Assembly (NCBI GenBank): GCA_019636565.1
Contig: JAHBXG010000009.1
Location: 1 to 64,000, forward strand
Length of the DNA: 64,000 nucleotides
Direction of reading: 5' to 3'
DNA from: Phycisphaeraceae bacterium
GTDB taxonomy: Bacteria; Planctomycetota; Phycisphaerae; Phycisphaerales; UBA1924
A program made the position numbers and the translations under genes. Positions 25,012-34,542 of the stretch are shown in pieces; within the stretch, counting starts at the first letter, position 1, and each line of letters opens with the position of its first letter. The notes under the pieces are model-generated. The model was not told the origin of the DNA and searched no databases. It was given only the letters and a program-made list of their open reading frames with translations.

Positions 25012-27968
25012 TCCTCGGAGCGCCACGGCGAGCTGTGCTGCTCGTATCGATTGTCGTTCTCGAAGCAAAATTCGACGGAATCTTTCGTGCCCAGTCGCGT
25101 CTGGATGACCTTGGACAATTTGTGGATCTGCCGCGCGCTTCGCAGGACAGACGCGGCGGCTTTTCGCGGACGAATGTTCGCAAGCCATTCGAGATTGCGG
25201 TAGATTTCGATGACCTGTTCAAGTTGAGGCGTGATCGAGGGCGACTTGTCGTCTCGTTCATCGAGATACCGGGAGAGCAGCAGGGCGACTTCGATGTCGC
25301 TCGACCAGTGCCAGCAGAAGCTCTTGCGGTACTTCAGGGTGTCGTGCAGAAGGCGGCGTGCCTCCTTCGGGTCGCGTCCGCGGAAGAGCCGCTCGACGCC
25401 GGCGTCGGTCCGGTGGAGGTACCAGGCGCGAAGGTCTTCGATCTCGGCGCGGGGGTGCAGCGTGGTGCGTCCCTCGGGGTAATTCAGGAATACGCCGAGC
25501 ACCTGCGCGAGGTGCTTGGCTTTCAGAGTCGGCAAGACGCGGTTCTTGAATTCCGTATCGCCCGCGGCGCGGAAACTGGGGTCGTAGTAGCCTTCGCGGT
25601 CGTGCAGCGACTTGCGGTACATGGCGCCGACGTACGAGTAATAGCAGCACTCAAGGAAGTGCAGGTCCTTGTGGAAGCCCTGGCGGGTGTACGTCATGAC
25701 GTCGGTATCCAATACACCACGCTTGTCGACGCTGGTCACGATGGCGTCGCCCGTGACCCAATCGAGTGACGAATCGGCGTCCAATTCGTTGGCGAGAATC
25801 TCGAGCCCGTCCGGACGCACGGCCTCGTCAACGCCGAGCATGGCCACGAAGGGCGCGCGGGCGAGCGAAAGCCCGCGATTCCACGCAAGCTGGATCGTCT
25901 CGCGCTCGTGGGTGCGGGCATACGCAACCGGTAGCGATGCCCGTTTTGCGTTCGACCCGAGAAACTGACGCAGCGCGCCCAACTCATCCTTCGGCGAGCC
26001 CGAATCGATCAGGATGATCTCCATCTGACCCTTCTTCAGAAGGGTCTGCAATTCCAGGCGGGCCATGAACGCATCGATCTTGTCGGCGGCGTTGTACAGG
26101 GAAACGATCACGCTCGCGCGTGGTTTCGAGGCTGTCCGGTTGTCCTCCATCGCCTCGAATTTCACGGGCGTGTTGCTCCGCACGCGGGCAGGGATCTGCT
26201 CGAGCAATTCGGCCCGCCTGGCCTTGGTGCCCAGGACCGGGTGGAACATGGCAAGAACGATTTCGGCCTCGCACTCGAAGCCGTGCTTTCGGAACGTTTC
26301 GGCGACGTCGGAGCAATCTCCCAGCGTGTCGCGGCCGAGCCATCGCATGCACCGCAACTTGTAGACCGCGGCGATCAGGTCACGCCCGCGCTTGTTTTCG
26401 AGAGCGGCGAGGAGCCGATAGATGCGGATCCGCGCGACTCGATACCGCTGCGCGGCGTCCTCGAGCGCTTCGCACTTCAGATTCCATTCCACCGGGGTCT
26501 TTTCTTTGACCGTGGAGAGCCATCCAAACATGCTTTCCAATCGCATCGAATACCTGGCCTGTTTCAGCAGGCTGGTGTTCTTCTTGCTCACCTTGCTGAT
26601 CAGCCACTTCCCGCCGCGATCGAGCAGATTGGAGCGGTTTCGCCAGTACCAGCGCGCCCGCTTGGCCTTGCGAACCGCCAGTCGTCCGACGGCGGGATTC
26701 CACCGGGCTGCCCGGGTCGCGACTGCGAAGCCAAGTGAAACCTGCCCGACCATGGACAGCGCGTTCGCGTACGAATCGTTGATCGTGGCATGGATGCGGG
26801 GGTCTTGCGACGATGGCATGCTGTAGATTTCGGCGAGCGATGGGCCGCCGGGCGTGAGATCGAGCGACGAAACGGCATCGGTGAGTTTCTGGCGGTGCGC
26901 GTCGTAATGCCTTGCAAGATCCGCCAGTTCTTCCTGACAGGCGTGAGGATTATGCACGTCGATGGGTATCCACGGCACGGAAGGGAAACGCGCCCGCAAG
27001 AGACCCGTCACGCCGGCACCGCTGCTAATCGCGGTCGGACATCCGGCAAACAACGATTCCAGCGCAACGAGGCTCAGCGAATCCCAGCGGCTGGGGACAA
27101 CATGCGCAACCCTGGTCGCGAAGAGGTCGGCCAATTGGTCCTTGGTCCAGTTGCTTTGCAGATCGAGTTCAATGCCGCGCCGCCATGCCATGGTCCGCAG
27201 AATGTCGTCCGATCGGACCGAATCGCCCTGGTTGTCGGAAGAGCCCATCATTCGGAGTTTGCCGACGTTTTTCGGGCCGAGCCACCACATCAGGTCCGCG
27301 AACAGATCTGCGCCCTTGCGCCGCTCTCTTCGCGCAATGAAGGCAAAGTCGGGCGGTCCTCCGCCGCGGGGCCACTCCCGAGCCGTGGGTGGCTCGAACA
27401 TGTGCATCGGATCCAGGTAAGCCGCGCGAAAGCCGGTTCGGGTGTGCCAGTCGGAAATGTACTGGCAACTGATCCCGTAGCGCACGTCCGAGGTGCGATA
27501 GCACCACGACTCGACCAGCCGGATCGCGGCGACCAGCTCTGACGAGTGGCTGCCCCAGCCGAGGTGGAGCGCTTTGGACAACACCCCGTGGAGGGCGCGA
27601 ACGACCTTGGGCACAGGGATGCCCTGACGCGCGAAGGCGGGGCGGACAAAGAGCGATCGGCACGAATAGTCCGGGGAGTCGACGACGTCGATCGAAAGAT
27701 CCTTCGCGGCGGCGGCCAGACGCTCGGCGTACAAGAACGAATCGAAGAGCACGTGAGATTCGAGCGGATTGCTGGATGGCCGCAGGCGTATCCCCGCCGG
27801 CTGCAAGACAAACGGCTTGGCGTTCGGTAGTCCGCTATCAATTTGACCGAGGCCAATGACTGGAAAGTAGAAGGTGACGTCTGGATTTGCGGCGATGAGC
27901 TTTTGGTATGCAACCTGGCCACCCCCGACGGTGTCAAAAATTCCAAGCTCGGTCAGCATCACATTCAT
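25008..27968 (-). CDS. Two-domain glycosyltransferase (GT-B plus GT-A), 986 aa
   Basis: Residues about 1-380 resemble a GT-B (GT4-like) enzyme: a glycine-rich start FDTVGGGQVAYQKLI, FAFIARRERRKGADLFADLM and the donor-side VPSRWDSLSLVALESLFAGC. Residues about 380-610 form a helical, charged linker. From about 612 a GT2 (GT-A) domain begins with ASVIVSLYNAADKIDAFM, IILIDSGSP, ETIQLAWNRGLSLARAPFVA, MLGVDEAVRPDGLEIL, and a conserved acceptor block around GYYDPSFRAAGDTEFKNRVL. Such two-headed enzymes usually build repeating or branched glycans. Start is ATG 27968; TTG-free, no strong Shine-Dalgarno seen. Confidence 0.87.
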   Translation of the reverse strand: MNVMLTELGIFDTVGGGQVAYQKLIAANPDVTFYFPVIGLGQIDSGLPNAKPFVLQPAGIRLRPSSNPLESHVLFDSFLYAERLAAAAKDLSIDVVDSPDYSCRSLFVRPAFARQGIPVPKVVRALHGVLSKALHLGWGSHSSELVAAIRLVESWCYRTSDVRYGISCQYISDWHTRTGFRAAYLDPMHMFEPPTAREWPRGGGPPDFAFIARRERRKGADLFADLMWWLGPKNVGKLRMMGSSDNQGDSVRSDDILRTMAWRRGIELDLQSNWTKDQLADLFATRVAHVVPSRWDSLSLVALESLFAGCPTAISSGAGVTGLLRARFPSVPWIPIDVHNPHACQEELADLARHYDAHRQKLTDAVSSLDLTPGGPSLAEIYSMPSSQDPRIHATINDSYANALSMVGQVSLGFAVATRAARWNPAVGRLAVRKAKRARWYWRNRSNLLDRGGKWLISKVSKKNTSLLKQARYSMRLESMFGWLSTVKEKTPVEWNLKCEALEDAAQRYRVARIRIYRLLAALENKRGRDLIAAVYKLRCMRWLGRDTLGDCSDVAETFRKHGFECEAEIVLAMFHPVLGTKARRAELLEQIPARVRSNTPVKFEAMEDNRTASKPRASVIVSLYNAADKIDAFMARLELQTLLKKGQMEIILIDSGSPKDELGALRQFLGSNAKRASLPVAYARTHERETIQLAWNRGLSLARAPFVAMLGVDEAVRPDGLEILANELDADSSLDWVTGDAIVTSVDKRGVLDTDVMTYTRQGFHKDLHFLECCYYSYVGAMYRKSLHDREGYYDPSFRAAGDTEFKNRVLPTLKAKHLAQVLGVFLNYPEGRTTLHPRAEIEDLRAWYLHRTDAGVERLFRGRDPKEARRLLHDTLKYRKSFCWHWSSDIEVALLLSRYLDERDDKSPSITPQLEQVIEIYRNLEWLANIRPRKAAASVLRSARQIHKLSKVIQTRLGTKDSVEFCFENDNRYEQHSSPWRSED

Positions 27969-28128
27969 TCAGCAGCCCCTTGATCGCGCCGTGACTCGCG
28001 AATCGAAAAGGATAGCAATCGCCTGCGAAAAAGCCGGGCGAGAATGTGCGCGGATTGGTGATGAACCCCTTTCAAGCGGGCAAGAGCTACACTGGTCGCA
28101 CATCTATAGTTTTGCGAAACGGAGTCTC

Positions 28129-29067
28129 ATGCTTTTCCTGAAAAAGGCCGTTGGGAAGATATCGCAGAAGTTCAAGCCGCTTACGGGCGCTACTGAGCAG
28201 CTCGAGCAGAGACCGTTCGTGGTGCTGCCGGGTTGCGATTATGCCCGGTGCCTGATGCCGTTGGACTATCCGCCGAGCCGCGCTTACAAGCCGCGCTATG
28301 GCGCGACGCACCCGCCACTGCAGGCGCTGGTATCGCTCTTCGAAAAGCACGATGAGGAGTATCGAAAGTTTCTGGAGGAGATTCGGTCGGACGGCGAGTA
28401 TCTGAAGCGAATTCCGCTCAATTTTCGCCACGAAGACCTGCCCCTGCCCGGCTGGTTGGGCGTTCCGATGTGCTGCTTTGATGCCGCGGCGCTTTACACG
28501 ATGATGCGGACGCTTCGGCCCAAGCGGTATCTCGAGATCGGATCGGGGATCAGCACCTGCTTTGCGAATCAGGCTCGGAAGGATCACGCGCTGCCGACGA
28601 AAATCACGTCGATCGATCCCGACCCGCGTGCGTTCGTCGATTCGATCTGCGATGGCATTGTCCGCGACGGTCTTGAGACCTGCGATCTCTCGATCTTCGA
28701 TTCGCTCGAGCCCAACGACATCGTTTTTCTCGACGGCTCGCACCGCACTTTCATGAATTCGGATGTGACGGTGTTCATGATCGAGGTGCTTCCTCGCCTG
28801 AAGCCGGGTGTCGTCGTGCATGTTCACGACATCATGCTGCCGTACGACTATGCCGAAAGCTTTTCCAACTGGTACTGGAACGAGCAGTACATGCTCGCCG
28901 TCTACATGATCGCCTCGGCCCACCGGATTCGTCCGCTGCTGCCGACCTGTCACATTTCGAGATCTCCGAAGTTCGGGGCCATGCTCGACGGCCCTCTGGT
29001 TGATCTCGGAACTCCGCAGGATTCCTGGCACGGCGGGGGCTCGATGTGGTTCACACACACGCACTAG
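28129..29067 (+). CDS. Class I SAM-dependent methyltransferase, 312 aa
   Basis: The Rossmann methyltransferase motif I is YLEIGSGISTCFANQ (about residues 137-151), motif II ITSIDPDPRAFVDSI, and motif IV DIVFLDGSHRTF. The N-terminal 110 residues are a separate, mostly helical region. The layout matches Methyltransf_24-type enzymes found in glycan clusters, which often methylate sugar hydroxyls; the target is not known. ATG 28129 has GGAG 4 bases upstream; the frame extends to 27874 but overlaps the divergent glycosyltransferase. The 160 bases between the divergent starts would hold both promoters. Confidence 0.85.
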   Translation: MLFLKKAVGKISQKFKPLTGATEQLEQRPFVVLPGCDYARCLMPLDYPPSRAYKPRYGATHPPLQALVSLFEKHDEEYRKFLEEIRSDGEYLKRIPLNFRHEDLPLPGWLGVPMCCFDAAALYTMMRTLRPKRYLEIGSGISTCFANQARKDHALPTKITSIDPDPRAFVDSICDGIVRDGLETCDLSIFDSLEPNDIVFLDGSHRTFMNSDVTVFMIEVLPRLKPGVVVHVHDIMLPYDYAESFSNWYWNEQYMLAVYMIASAHRIRPLLPTCHISRSPKFGAMLDGPLVDLGTPQDSWHGGGSMWFTHTH

Positions 29068-29208
29068 AGGCGGAACTTGCGGATGGAGTGCCGCGATACC
29101 TGTCGGAAGCTCGTGCTATGAGGCGCGCGGTGCCAATTGGTGTTTGGGCGTTGGCCCGATCGAAACGACCCAAGGGCCACTCTGTGCTGACGCACAAATG
29201 GAATGAAG

Positions 29209-29295
29209 CGGAGAGGGGGGGATTCGAACCCCCGATACACTTGCGCGTATACAGCATTTCCAGTGCTGCTCCTTCAGCCGCTCGGACACCTCTCC
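29209..29295 (-). tRNA. tRNA-Ser (GGA anticodon)
   Basis: 87 nt cloverleaf on the minus strand: acceptor stem GGAGAGG pairs perfectly with CCTCTCC; the anticodon stem CAGCA/TGCTG encloses loop CTGGAAA with anticodon GGA; a long variable arm identifies the serine class; the T arm is GGGGG-TTCGAAT-CCCCC. The CCA end is not encoded (GCTTC follows). Reads UCC and UCU codons. TAAACT about 17 bases upstream of its 5' end could be the -10 box. It is not visibly used as an integration site here. Confidence 0.96.
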
Positions 29296-29513
29296 GGAGA
29301 AGGGCGGGAGTTTAGGTCGCGATTGCCCGGTCGTCCGCCCGACAGAATGCCTTCCCGGTGAGAACGGCTCGGGAAAAGGGAGGGCCTCCCTGTCCCGGGT
29401 GGACGAAGTCAAAAATATTGTCACTCATCGCCAGCGGCGAATCGTTTGGGGCACTCGCCGGCTTTCTTGCCGGTCTTTGTGTTCACGGTGCCGCCGAAGC
29501 GACTCGCTCTGCC

Positions 29514-30254
29514 TTACGCCGTCGTCGGACCATCGGCCAACGACACTTTGGGTGACACCTGCCCAACGAGCCTGGATCCCCACATTCCCCGCATCGCGAT
29601 TGCTGCAACCCACCAGCCCACTCCGGCCCCGACAAGCACATCGCTCGGGTAATGCGCCCCGAGAACCACCCGCGCGATGCACACCACGATCGCCAGGCCC
29701 ACGCACAACCATCGCAACTTTGGATAAAGCAGCGTTAGCGTCACGGCGAGCGATGCCGCGGACAGGGCGTGGCTGCTGGGCATCGACCACAGGTCACTCG
29801 CCACGCCGCTGCTGTAGTCCCAAGCGTGGATCAGCGCGAGGCTGCCGTCTTTCAATTCAACCGGGTACTTGCCGATCGGGCCCAGCACGTGCATCGGATC
29901 ATCGAAGAGCGGTCGAGGGCGGCCGATGAATATCTTGAGCAGGTGGCCGATTACGCCCGCAAGGCTCGCGGCGGCAATCCAATCAAAGATCCGGTTCCAT
30001 TTCCATGCCCGCGGGCGTGAATCGAGAAGGAGCACCGCGATCATCAAAAGGACCACGCTGCTGAATGCTCCGAACTGCTGGAGAAACTCCAGTTCGCGCT
30101 TCAGGTCGCCGCCGGCGCGATGGGTGTACACCCACGCACGCACCGCACCGTCGATGGGCACCAGGCACAGGCCAAGAGCGATGGGCGCAATCGGCCAATA
30201 GCCCGGGCCGCGGCCGGTTGTTGCGCTTTCCTGCATGCCGATTGTGGCCTCCAT
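29514..30254 (-). CDS. PAP2-family membrane phosphatase
   Basis: Membrane phosphatidic-acid or isoprenyl-diphosphate phosphatase family. The three PAP2 motifs are in order: KIFIGRPRPLF, SMPSSHALSA and RVVLGAHYPSDVLVG, with catalytic His in the second and third. Five or six membrane segments fit the family, with an insertion between motifs 1 and 2. ATG 30254 is chosen; GTG 30260 and ATG 30236 are also in frame and none has a clear Shine-Dalgarno. Divergent from the ArnT-like gene. A role in recycling the lipid carrier for the neighbouring glycan genes is an attractive guess. Confidence 0.86.
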   Translation of the reverse strand: MEATIGMQESATTGRGPGYWPIAPIALGLCLVPIDGAVRAWVYTHRAGGDLKRELEFLQQFGAFSSVVLLMIAVLLLDSRPRAWKWNRIFDWIAAASLAGVIGHLLKIFIGRPRPLFDDPMHVLGPIGKYPVELKDGSLALIHAWDYSSGVASDLWSMPSSHALSAASLAVTLTLLYPKLRWLCVGLAIVVCIARVVLGAHYPSDVLVGAGVGWWVAAIAMRGMWGSRLVGQVSPKVSLADGPTTA

Positions 30255-30311
30255 CGGCACGATTGTTGCCGCTCGCTTGACACCACAAGCGAACGCCCTT
30301 CCAATTCACGC

Positions 30312-32186
30312 TTGGAATCCGCACACTCGACTTCACCTTCGGTCATTCGCCGGTTCGCGGATTCGTCGCTGGCACTCCCGATTCTTCTGCTGCTTTGTCT
30401 TGCGGCGTACCTGCCCGGGCTTTTCTCGATTCCACCGATCGATCGCGATGAATCGCGTTTTGCCCAGGCCAGCCGCCAGATGTTCGAGAGCGCGGCCCTG
30501 CCGCAGGAATCGCTCGTTGCGGCGATGCACGGGGGCGGGCTGGCGATCCCCCATGTGCAGGAAAAGCCCCGACTCAACAAGCCGCCACTTGTCTATTGGC
30601 TCCAAGTAGCCAGCGCCGCCGCTTTCACCGGCGGTCGGCCGCTGAAGGACGAAATCTGGATGTATCGCGTTCCGGGAGTGCTGTGCGCGATCGGAGCGGT
30701 CGCGGGACTGTGGCGGCTGGCACTCTCGATGGCGGGTCGAGTGACCGCGTTTGTCGCTGCTGGGGCGCTGGCAATCTGCCCGGTCGTCGTGCTCGACGCG
30801 CACCAAGCCCGTGCGGATCAACTGCTTCTGCTGAGCGTGGTGCTGACGCAGTGGACCCTTTGGAGAATCGTGCGGGGCGATCGACGCTTCGGTACCGTCG
30901 CAATCCTTTGGGTCTTCATCGCGATGGGGGTGCTTGCCAAGGGCCCGATCACGCCGATGATCGCCGCGCTCACTGCGATTGCGTGGAGTTTCATGCGCCG
31001 CGAGTGGCGTTGGCTCTGGAGCCTTCGCCCGTGGCTTGGCATCGTGATTGTCGGAGCGGCGGTGGGGCCGTGGGTCTACGCCGTCGCGTCACGCATCGGA
31101 TTCGACACCTATTGGACCACGATCTGGAACGAGACGATCGGCCGAAGTGTTGAAGGCAAGGAAGGGCATTGGGGGCCACCCGGATACCACCTCTTGCTGG
31201 TTTTCTTCCTCCTCTGGCCCGTTTCGCTCGGGATTCCTGGGGCCTTTGGTGCCCTTTGGCGCACCCTTCGCGTGCCGACCCCGCTCGCCCAATCTTCCGG
31301 ATCACTCGAAACCGCGGAGGCAGCAATTTCAGCCAGCGCGGGAGGTCCCGGGGAAATCGGCTGGCGTGAAAGGTTCCGGATCGCCGCCGTCTCGCGCCCG
31401 CGCGATGCCTTCTTGCTCGCGTGGATTATGCCGAGTTGGATTGTATTCGAATTCGTCAGCACAAAACTGCCGCACTACACACTTCCGCTGTATCCGGCTC
31501 TCTGTATTCTCGCGGCCGCGTGGCTGGTGGAGATAGCTGCGGATCGCGCCGGTGAAGAGCGCGCCCCGACCGGTGCGTTCTTGCACTGGACACGGTTCTG
31601 GTTCGGGACCGGGTTTGTCGTTCTGGCGGCGATCGGCGTACTCGCGCTGTCAATGTCGTGGTGGGAAGCATTCGGCTGGTGGAAGAGCACGCTTGTCGAC
31701 GATCCCGCACCGAGAACCAATTGGTTGCTCGTTGTCCCGATCGCCCTGATGCTCACGCTCATGGTCGCATCCGGTCGCTCCCTCGCGCGGATGCGCACGA
31801 TCGATTCACTCGGCCTCGGCGCGTGCGCACTCGTAATCGGGTTCGGCCTGCTTCTCGGGGCGGTCGCGCCCACCGCGCTCTCACTTTCTACCCGCGTTAC
31901 CAAAGCCATGGGGCACGACGCGGGCCGATTCCCCATCGCGCTCCTGGGCTACAACGAGGACAGCCTTGTTTTCCTCACCCGGGGGAAGGCAATCCGAAGC
32001 GGCACGACGCACGCGCCAAACCAGATCGAAGTTCAAATCCGTTCGAATACTGACGGACTGACAAAGCATCCGAAGACCACCATGTTGCGAGGCCTCAATA
32101 TCGCGAAGGGACGCTGCGAAACCGTGCTCGTTTCGAAGCCGCAACCCGGCGTGCTTCCGGCATCCGAACAGGATGGTCGTCCATGA
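30312..32186 (+). CDS. ArnT/PMT-like membrane glycosyltransferase, 624 aa
   Basis: GT-C enzyme that moves a sugar from a polyprenyl phosphate to a lipid or protein outside the membrane. The first periplasmic loop carries the ArnT/PMT signature PPIDRDESRFAQASRQMFES, then EKPRLNKPPLVYWLQ; about ten or more hydrophobic segments follow, including the ARADQLLLLSVVLTQWTLWR helix and KLPHYTLPLYPALCIL. The start is uncertain: no ATG or GTG lies between the divergent PAP2 start and the first membrane segment, so I use TTG 30312. The stop overlaps truB by ATGA, which couples the two genes. Confidence 0.83.
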   Translation: MESAHSTSPSVIRRFADSSLALPILLLLCLAAYLPGLFSIPPIDRDESRFAQASRQMFESAALPQESLVAAMHGGGLAIPHVQEKPRLNKPPLVYWLQVASAAAFTGGRPLKDEIWMYRVPGVLCAIGAVAGLWRLALSMAGRVTAFVAAGALAICPVVVLDAHQARADQLLLLSVVLTQWTLWRIVRGDRRFGTVAILWVFIAMGVLAKGPITPMIAALTAIAWSFMRREWRWLWSLRPWLGIVIVGAAVGPWVYAVASRIGFDTYWTTIWNETIGRSVEGKEGHWGPPGYHLLLVFFLLWPVSLGIPGAFGALWRTLRVPTPLAQSSGSLETAEAAISASAGGPGEIGWRERFRIAAVSRPRDAFLLAWIMPSWIVFEFVSTKLPHYTLPLYPALCILAAAWLVEIAADRAGEERAPTGAFLHWTRFWFGTGFVVLAAIGVLALSMSWWEAFGWWKSTLVDDPAPRTNWLLVVPIALMLTLMVASGRSLARMRTIDSLGLGACALVIGFGLLLGAVAPTALSLSTRVTKAMGHDAGRFPIALLGYNEDSLVFLTRGKAIRSGTTHAPNQIEVQIRSNTDGLTKHPKTTMLRGLNIAKGRCETVLVSKPQPGVLPASEQDGRP

Positions 32187-32920
32187 ACGAGACGAAGCAG
32201 CAAGCGCCGCCATCTGTTCCAACTCCGGCCGGCCTGCTCGTCATCGACAAGCAGCAGGGATTCACGTCCATGGATGTGTGCGCGATCCTCCGCACCCGTC
32301 TCCGCCGCGCGGGCGCGCCCAAGCGAATCAAGGTCGGCCACGCTGGCACGCTCGACCCGCTGGCCACCGGCGTCCTGGTTGTTCTCATCGGCAATGCCAC
32401 CCGAAGCGTCAACGTCTTTATGGCTTCCGAAAAGGAGTACACGACAACGATCGACCTCTCGAGATCTTCAACCAGCGACGATCTCGGGGGGGAAGTTGCC
32501 GAAGTGCCGGTCGGATCGCCACCTGATCGCTCCGCCGTCGAGCGCGCGCTCAAGGCGTTTCGGGGCGAGATCATGCAGTTGCCGCCGCAGTTCTCCGCCA
32601 TGAAAGTCGGCGGCGAGCGCGCGTACAAACTCGCGCGGGAAGGAACACACGCTCCGCTTCAGCCCCGACCGGTTCAGATCCACTCGATCGAACTGCGTTC
32701 GTATCAGTGGCCGCTCGTCGATCTCCACATCCGCTGCGGCAAGGGCGTCTACATCCGCAGCCTTGCGCGCGATCTTGGAATTTCACTGAAAACAGGCGGT
32801 CTGCTCACCAGCCTCCGACGCACCCGCGTCGGCAAGCACGGCATCGAAATGGCAAAGACGCTCGACCAACTGCCGCCGGTGCTTGTGCAGGGAGACTTGT
32901 TGCCGCTGGATGCGGATTAG
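32183..32920 (+). CDS. truB: tRNA pseudouridine-55 synthase
   Basis: Makes pseudouridine at position 55 of the T-loop in tRNAs. The 245-residue protein has the TruB catalytic block GHAGTLDPLATGVLVV with Asp58, the preceding DKQQGFTSMDV, EKEYTTTIDLSRSSTSDD, the QLPPQFSAMKVGGERAYKLAREG block and CGKGVYIRSLARDLG. It is at the short end for the family, with no extended PUA domain. ATG 32183 overlaps the upstream stop (ATGA). The usual partners rbfA, infB and rpsO are not here. Confidence 0.95.
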   Translation: MNETKQQAPPSVPTPAGLLVIDKQQGFTSMDVCAILRTRLRRAGAPKRIKVGHAGTLDPLATGVLVVLIGNATRSVNVFMASEKEYTTTIDLSRSSTSDDLGGEVAEVPVGSPPDRSAVERALKAFRGEIMQLPPQFSAMKVGGERAYKLAREGTHAPLQPRPVQIHSIELRSYQWPLVDLHIRCGKGVYIRSLARDLGISLKTGGLLTSLRRTRVGKHGIEMAKTLDQLPPVLVQGDLLPLDAD

Positions 32921-32938
32921 TCTTCTGGCTCATACGAC

Positions 32939-33226
32939 TTAGTCCGCGAGCGCTTTCATGATCGCTATCGAAACCGCCGGGTCCGTGCACACACATCGCA
33001 CGTCGGCTCCCACAAAGTGAATCGTTGCCTCAAATTCCGGGATCTCGATCGCTCCGCCTTCGCGCGATAGCGTCTCCAATTCCCGGGGCAAGTCCGTCTC
33101 CCGCGCCCGCAGCACACGCTGTGAACCGGCGCCCGTCAGTACCAACGTGCGTACCGCACGCTCCGCAAGGAATCCCGCGAGCGCGCATAATCGCGAATTC
33201 GGTTCGCTCATCGCTTCAGTCTTCAT
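32939..33226 (-). CDS. Small hypothetical protein, 95 aa
   Basis: No family recognised. The sequence is compact, with a helix (SRLCALAGFLAERAVRTL), a strand and turn (LVLTGAGSQRVLRARE), and a second strand pair (EIPEFEATIHFVGADVR) before a short helix. Start is either ATG 33226, which overlaps the stop of the upstream membrane-protein gene by 11 bases, or ATG 33211, 4 bases after it; neither has a clear Shine-Dalgarno. The tight spacing suggests one transcript with the membrane protein. Convergent with truB. Confidence 0.65.
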   Translation of the reverse strand: MKTEAMSEPNSRLCALAGFLAERAVRTLVLTGAGSQRVLRARETDLPRELETLSREGGAIEIPEFEATIHFVGADVRCVCTDPAVSIAIMKALAD

Positions 33227-34424
33227 CGCCTGCTTCGCGCGAAACCGAGGCATCGATCGGGTTGGCGCCGGCACCGGCATCCGTCGGCATCGCCGTTCCG
33301 GGCACAACCCCCGGCACCCAGATGTCTGTGACCGTCTGACCATCAACGACGCGTCGCAGCAGGAGGTAGATCACAGTGCAACCAGAAAATAAGACGCTGA
33401 ACGCGTACGCACCGGCGATGGCCAACGGCAGACCGATCCAAAGGCGGAGAATCCACTCGGCCGCACCGTCGGGTGGCGCCAGGGGCTCGAGCAACAAACG
33501 CGGCGGTTGCTTGACCCAGGCGCCGGCCGCAGAGAGCGCGAAAGACGTGACGCCGGTCGCGACCGCGACGGCGGCGGCAACCGCCACCATTCCCACGATC
33601 GCCGTCAGCAGCGCGTAGAGCCCGTATCGGAGCGGTCGCGCCGGGACGTAGGCGAAGGCGCGCTGCATCGCTTCGATCGCGTCCGCGCCCTCGCACGCGA
33701 CCGCTGGAACCAGCAGCGGTGCGCCGAGCAGCGTGAGCACGAGCAGCGCGACCGCAAGCGTTGCGCCGAGCAGCGCCAGTACGAATAGAACTGCCCCGAT
33801 GGCTTGCGCCCACGCCGGCGAGAACAAAGCCCACCCGACCGCCGCGATGATCGCGTAGACGATCCCGGCAACCAGCAACGGACCGGCAAAGCAAAATATC
33901 AGAGAAACCCACCGCTTGATGGCAAATCCCAGGGCCTCGACCCAGGAGATTCGCACGCCGTGCGCAAAGTCGCACGCGGCGATTCGTGCTATCGCCCCGC
34001 CAGCGATGAGCAGGATGCCCAGCGAGATGATGCCGATGAGCGAACCCCAGGAGAACTCTTCCCAAAGCACCCGCGGAATGCGGATGAGAGCCGAGAATGC
34101 ATTATGGAACGCGGACCCGTCGGCAGTTTGGATGCCTCGGAGGGTCTCGCGCCAGAAGCCAGAAGCGCCGCGCTCGAGTTCGTCGCTGAGAATCGTGCCA
34201 AGCGAAGGATCTCGTGCCGGTCTCCATAGCCGTGAGAGGTCTCCGACGAGGCTTGCGATCAGCAGGCCGAAGAAGCCGATCGTGATACTGGCCGGCCGCA
34301 GGGCTAATGCTGGCACGCGGAGCAGCTTTGGCCAGAGCAGATCCTCTGTGAGATCGGCCAGAGCGATGGGGCGGCTCATGCGGGGTTGAGCGGAAGGATT
34401 CTGGCTCTGGTTGCTTGTATTCAT
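33216..34424 (-). CDS. Hypothetical polytopic membrane protein, 402 aa
   Basis: No confident family. After a polar N-terminus of about 40 residues there are roughly seven hydrophobic segments, including SITIGFFGLLIASLVGDL, LIGIISLGILLIAGGAIARI, SLIFCFAGPLLVAGIVYAII, AIGAVLFVLALLGATLAVAL and MVAVAAAVAVATGVTSFAL. The layout resembles proteins with a glycerophosphodiester-phosphodiesterase-type membrane domain. ATG 34424 has AAAGGA at 7 bases. The C-terminal tail is cytoplasmic and acidic. It is divergent from the membrane gene at 34543 and probably co-transcribed with the small gene at 32939-33226. Confidence 0.75.
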   Translation of the reverse strand: MNTSNQSQNPSAQPRMSRPIALADLTEDLLWPKLLRVPALALRPASITIGFFGLLIASLVGDLSRLWRPARDPSLGTILSDELERGASGFWRETLRGIQTADGSAFHNAFSALIRIPRVLWEEFSWGSLIGIISLGILLIAGGAIARIAACDFAHGVRISWVEALGFAIKRWVSLIFCFAGPLLVAGIVYAIIAAVGWALFSPAWAQAIGAVLFVLALLGATLAVALLVLTLLGAPLLVPAVACEGADAIEAMQRAFAYVPARPLRYGLYALLTAIVGMVAVAAAVAVATGVTSFALSAAGAWVKQPPRLLLEPLAPPDGAAEWILRLWIGLPLAIAGAYAFSVLFSGCTVIYLLLRRVVDGQTVTDIWVPGVVPGTAMPTDAGAGANPIDASVSREAGDED

Positions 34425-34542
34425 GAAAGGTCCTTTGGCCGAACGGCCGGTTTGGCCGTGGGCGGGCACCCCTGCCCCGGGATGATGCTAACGCGCACCG
34501 GCGACTCTTGCCCCGGCCCCTTTTCGGGCCGATGATCATGCC

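Noticed and set aside
29296..29513. CCGGC/GCCGG hairpin after the PAP2 gene
   Set aside because: On the minus strand it has no T-run, so I do not call it a terminator; the gap holds only the tRNA promoter region.
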